64,000 nucleotides of DNA, taken from contig VXAZ01018984.1 of assembly GCA_013399875.1 (NCBI GenBank), positions 1,082,460-1,146,459 on the forward strand, read 5' to 3'. Numbering within the stretch: the first letter of the stretch is position 1; each line of letters starts with the position of its first letter. The notes under the pieces are model-generated. The model saw nothing but the letters and a program-made list of their open reading frames with translations. It did not search any database and was not told the origin of the DNA. Source of the stretch: Gymnorhina tibicen (lineage: Eukaryota; Chordata; Aves; Passeriformes; Artamidae). This document shows, in pieces, positions 62,173 to 64,000 of this stretch. The translations under genes and the position numbers were made by a program.

Positions 62173-64000
62173 GTTTAAGTGCTCCATTGTTTCAAAAATA
62201 ATTTAGGAAAGAGTTGATACACTCTATGAAACACTGATCCTTCCACCTGTGGATTTATACTCTTATGTTTGAAGTCAAGTCCAAATTCTGAAAGGACTGT
62301 GAGTGTTACTTAGGTAATTTTATTTTCTGTGAACTGTGATAAATGTCTATGCTCAGTTTCTACTTCTTGATTTAAGAATCTTATCTCCTACATTTTATGG
62401 ATGTAGTTGCTGACAACCTTATGCATGTAAAGCCCATAATAATGTAGATGCTGTAAGCAATAAGTTTACTCTCAGGATTTTGTTTATCTGCACCTCCTAA
62501 TAATTCATTCTGGCATTGCTTCTCATAAGTGCTTCTAACTCCAACATCTTACATTCATTATCTCCTGCAATGTTGTATATTTAAAACTTCTCTGATTTCA
62601 AAAGTTTCATTAATGTGAAGCGTATCATGAGATAAATTCCTTGCTGATCCATGCAAGTATGTGTTAATGCAGTTTCTGAAAGCAGAAGAAAGCAACAAAA
62701 CCAGACTTCTAAAATTTTGCTAATATAGGCAGCTCATTTAAAAGAAAACAAACTACCAACACCTTTAAATGCACAAAGCTGCCTCCTTTTAGGGCTTGGG
62801 AACGACAGGGAGAAAGAATTGGGTCGGCAACATTAAATTGTTACTGGATAGTATGACTGTTACGGGTGCTGTTACACTGTCCCCTAAAACTGCAGGTTTG
62901 TGGCTTGGCTACAGTGTTCATTTATGAATCTTCTGAGGTGCCCGGCCCACGTTTAGGGGAGCAAAGTTCAATAGAGCAGCTTTGCTCTGAAAGGTTTGTG
63001 AGCAAAATTCACAGGATCAGCCACGTGAGAAGTACCTAGAGGTCATTAAATCCACCCTTATGCTTCTAATTTGCTGGGAGTTTTCCCTTTGCTCCTGAAC
63101 TGGCTGCCATACTTCCTGGGCTTGAGTGTGTTTTTTCAAACAATATATGAAACAAAATGACAGCTTTAATGACTATTTCTTAAGAAATTAGGGCAATTCA
63201 GCGAATTGCTTCAAAGCATGTTCACATTTAAAATGCGGGCAACATACATGCCTGGGTGTGTACATGTATGCACACACATATATTGTCTATGTCTATATCT
63301 AAGAAGAAATAGATTTATTTACTTTCCCAGATTTTGTATGAATGTGAATTATAAATTATAATAGTAACTGCAGAATATATCAAATTTTGAAAGGTCAAAA
63401 TTCTTGATTTGAGACCTTGTCATAGATTATGACCTTTACCTAAAACCCATTGGAATGTGGCAGCTGCACAGATGTTTTGGGAAGTGGTATAAATGGTCTG
63501 AGTAAATATATTTATGCAAGCCCAGATCTTACGCCTCTTTTCCGGAGAAGTCTCTCACTGTACATACACATGCAGGGTCTGAGAAATTATCCCTTTAAAT
63601 ATAGCTCCATGATTTCTAGTAACACTCAGTACCACTATTGCTGGCACTGCTCTACGTGGACAGATTAACGACATTATGCTAGGTTTATCTTTTAAAAAAG
63701 TTACAACCCCAAATGTAATTTGATTGATGCTAACATAGTGATTAATGGAGTCAATTGGTCCCATTATTACTCTGTGTCTTTGCAAACCATCCCCTGTTTT
63801 TCAGGTGAAAAAAATGGTTGATTTTACCACTGCTTTACTGCCTTGTTGGTGTCTCACATATCATCATTTATCGTGAAGTGAAATTATTCCCTGCTGCTTA
63901 AAAACTCTCTAAACCTTTTGAAAACTATTTGATAGCATTGCCCAAGAAACATCCTTTGGAGTTAAATGCTTTGTAGAATACTATGAATGAGCTAATTATA

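Larger units (their letters stand above)
49124..64000 (+). other. LRBA: LRBA intron after exon F, 5' part (more than 14.8 kb)
   Basis: The next LRBA segment (the GHD-type WD repeat expected after DNPR) is not found in any frame up to 64000, so the intron is longer than the window. It contains a long decayed CR1 at about 52.73-54.89 kb, a TA-rich low-complexity run at about 55880-55960, a minus-strand CTCF-like site at 57074, an unexplained 199-codon minus-strand open frame at 59484-60083, a 21-bp tandem duplication at 60327 and a T-rich TTTG/T-run at about 62120-62172. Other parts show nothing specific. Confidence 0.85.

Overview
The window is vertebrate nuclear DNA, most likely from a bird. 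It contains an internal piece of one large gene on the + strand, LRBA (lipopolysaccharide-responsive beige-like anchor protein). Six short exons with matching reading phases and GT-AG borders lie in about 63 kb of A+T-rich intron. The bird assignment rests on few interspersed repeats, an avian-type CR1 LINE 3' fragment near 11.9 kb and a second, heavily decayed CR1 near 52.7-54.9 kb. Species cannot be named from this sequence.

Layout. 1-21621: the 3' part of a very long intron, with an isolated CpG island at about 10.6-11.6 kb, a minisatellite and a CR1 fragment. 21622-21789: exon for the C-terminal part of the BEACH domain. 21790-35966: 14.2-kb intron with one exon-like candidate at 29338. 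35967-36056: end of BEACH and linker. 39179-39356 (or from 39164): start of the WD40 region. 42056-42118: small 21-codon exon, followed by a block that looks like a conserved regulatory element. 45364-45519 and 48956-49123: WD40 repeat exons. 49124-64000: 5' part of another long intron, holding the old CR1 and a few odd unexplained open frames. The remaining WD40 exons and the 3' end of the gene lie beyond the window.

The exons join to one frame (phases 0-0, 0-0, 0-1, 1-1, 1-1, 1-1; 823 nt without the optional 15 nt). The product is the BEACH-to-WD40 junction of a scaffold protein for vesicle traffic. Wording at many positions fits LRBA rather than its paralogue neurobeachin (NBEA). In vertebrates the single-exon developmental gene MAB21L2 is nested in an LRBA intron on the opposite strand. 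Its reading frame is not in this window, but regulatory-looking sequence here (CpG island, CTCF-like sites, homeodomain and POU sites) could belong to it.

Most interesting points: tandem 3' splice sites at 39163/39178 that would add five residues matching in position and length the extra residues of NBEA; an orphan CpG island with a CTCF-like and a TATA-like site on its flank; a perfect 14-bp palindrome of two overlapping POU octamers just after the 63-nt exon; and a possible alternative last exon at 29338. I found no complete gene, no bacterial-type system and no structural RNA gene that I can support.
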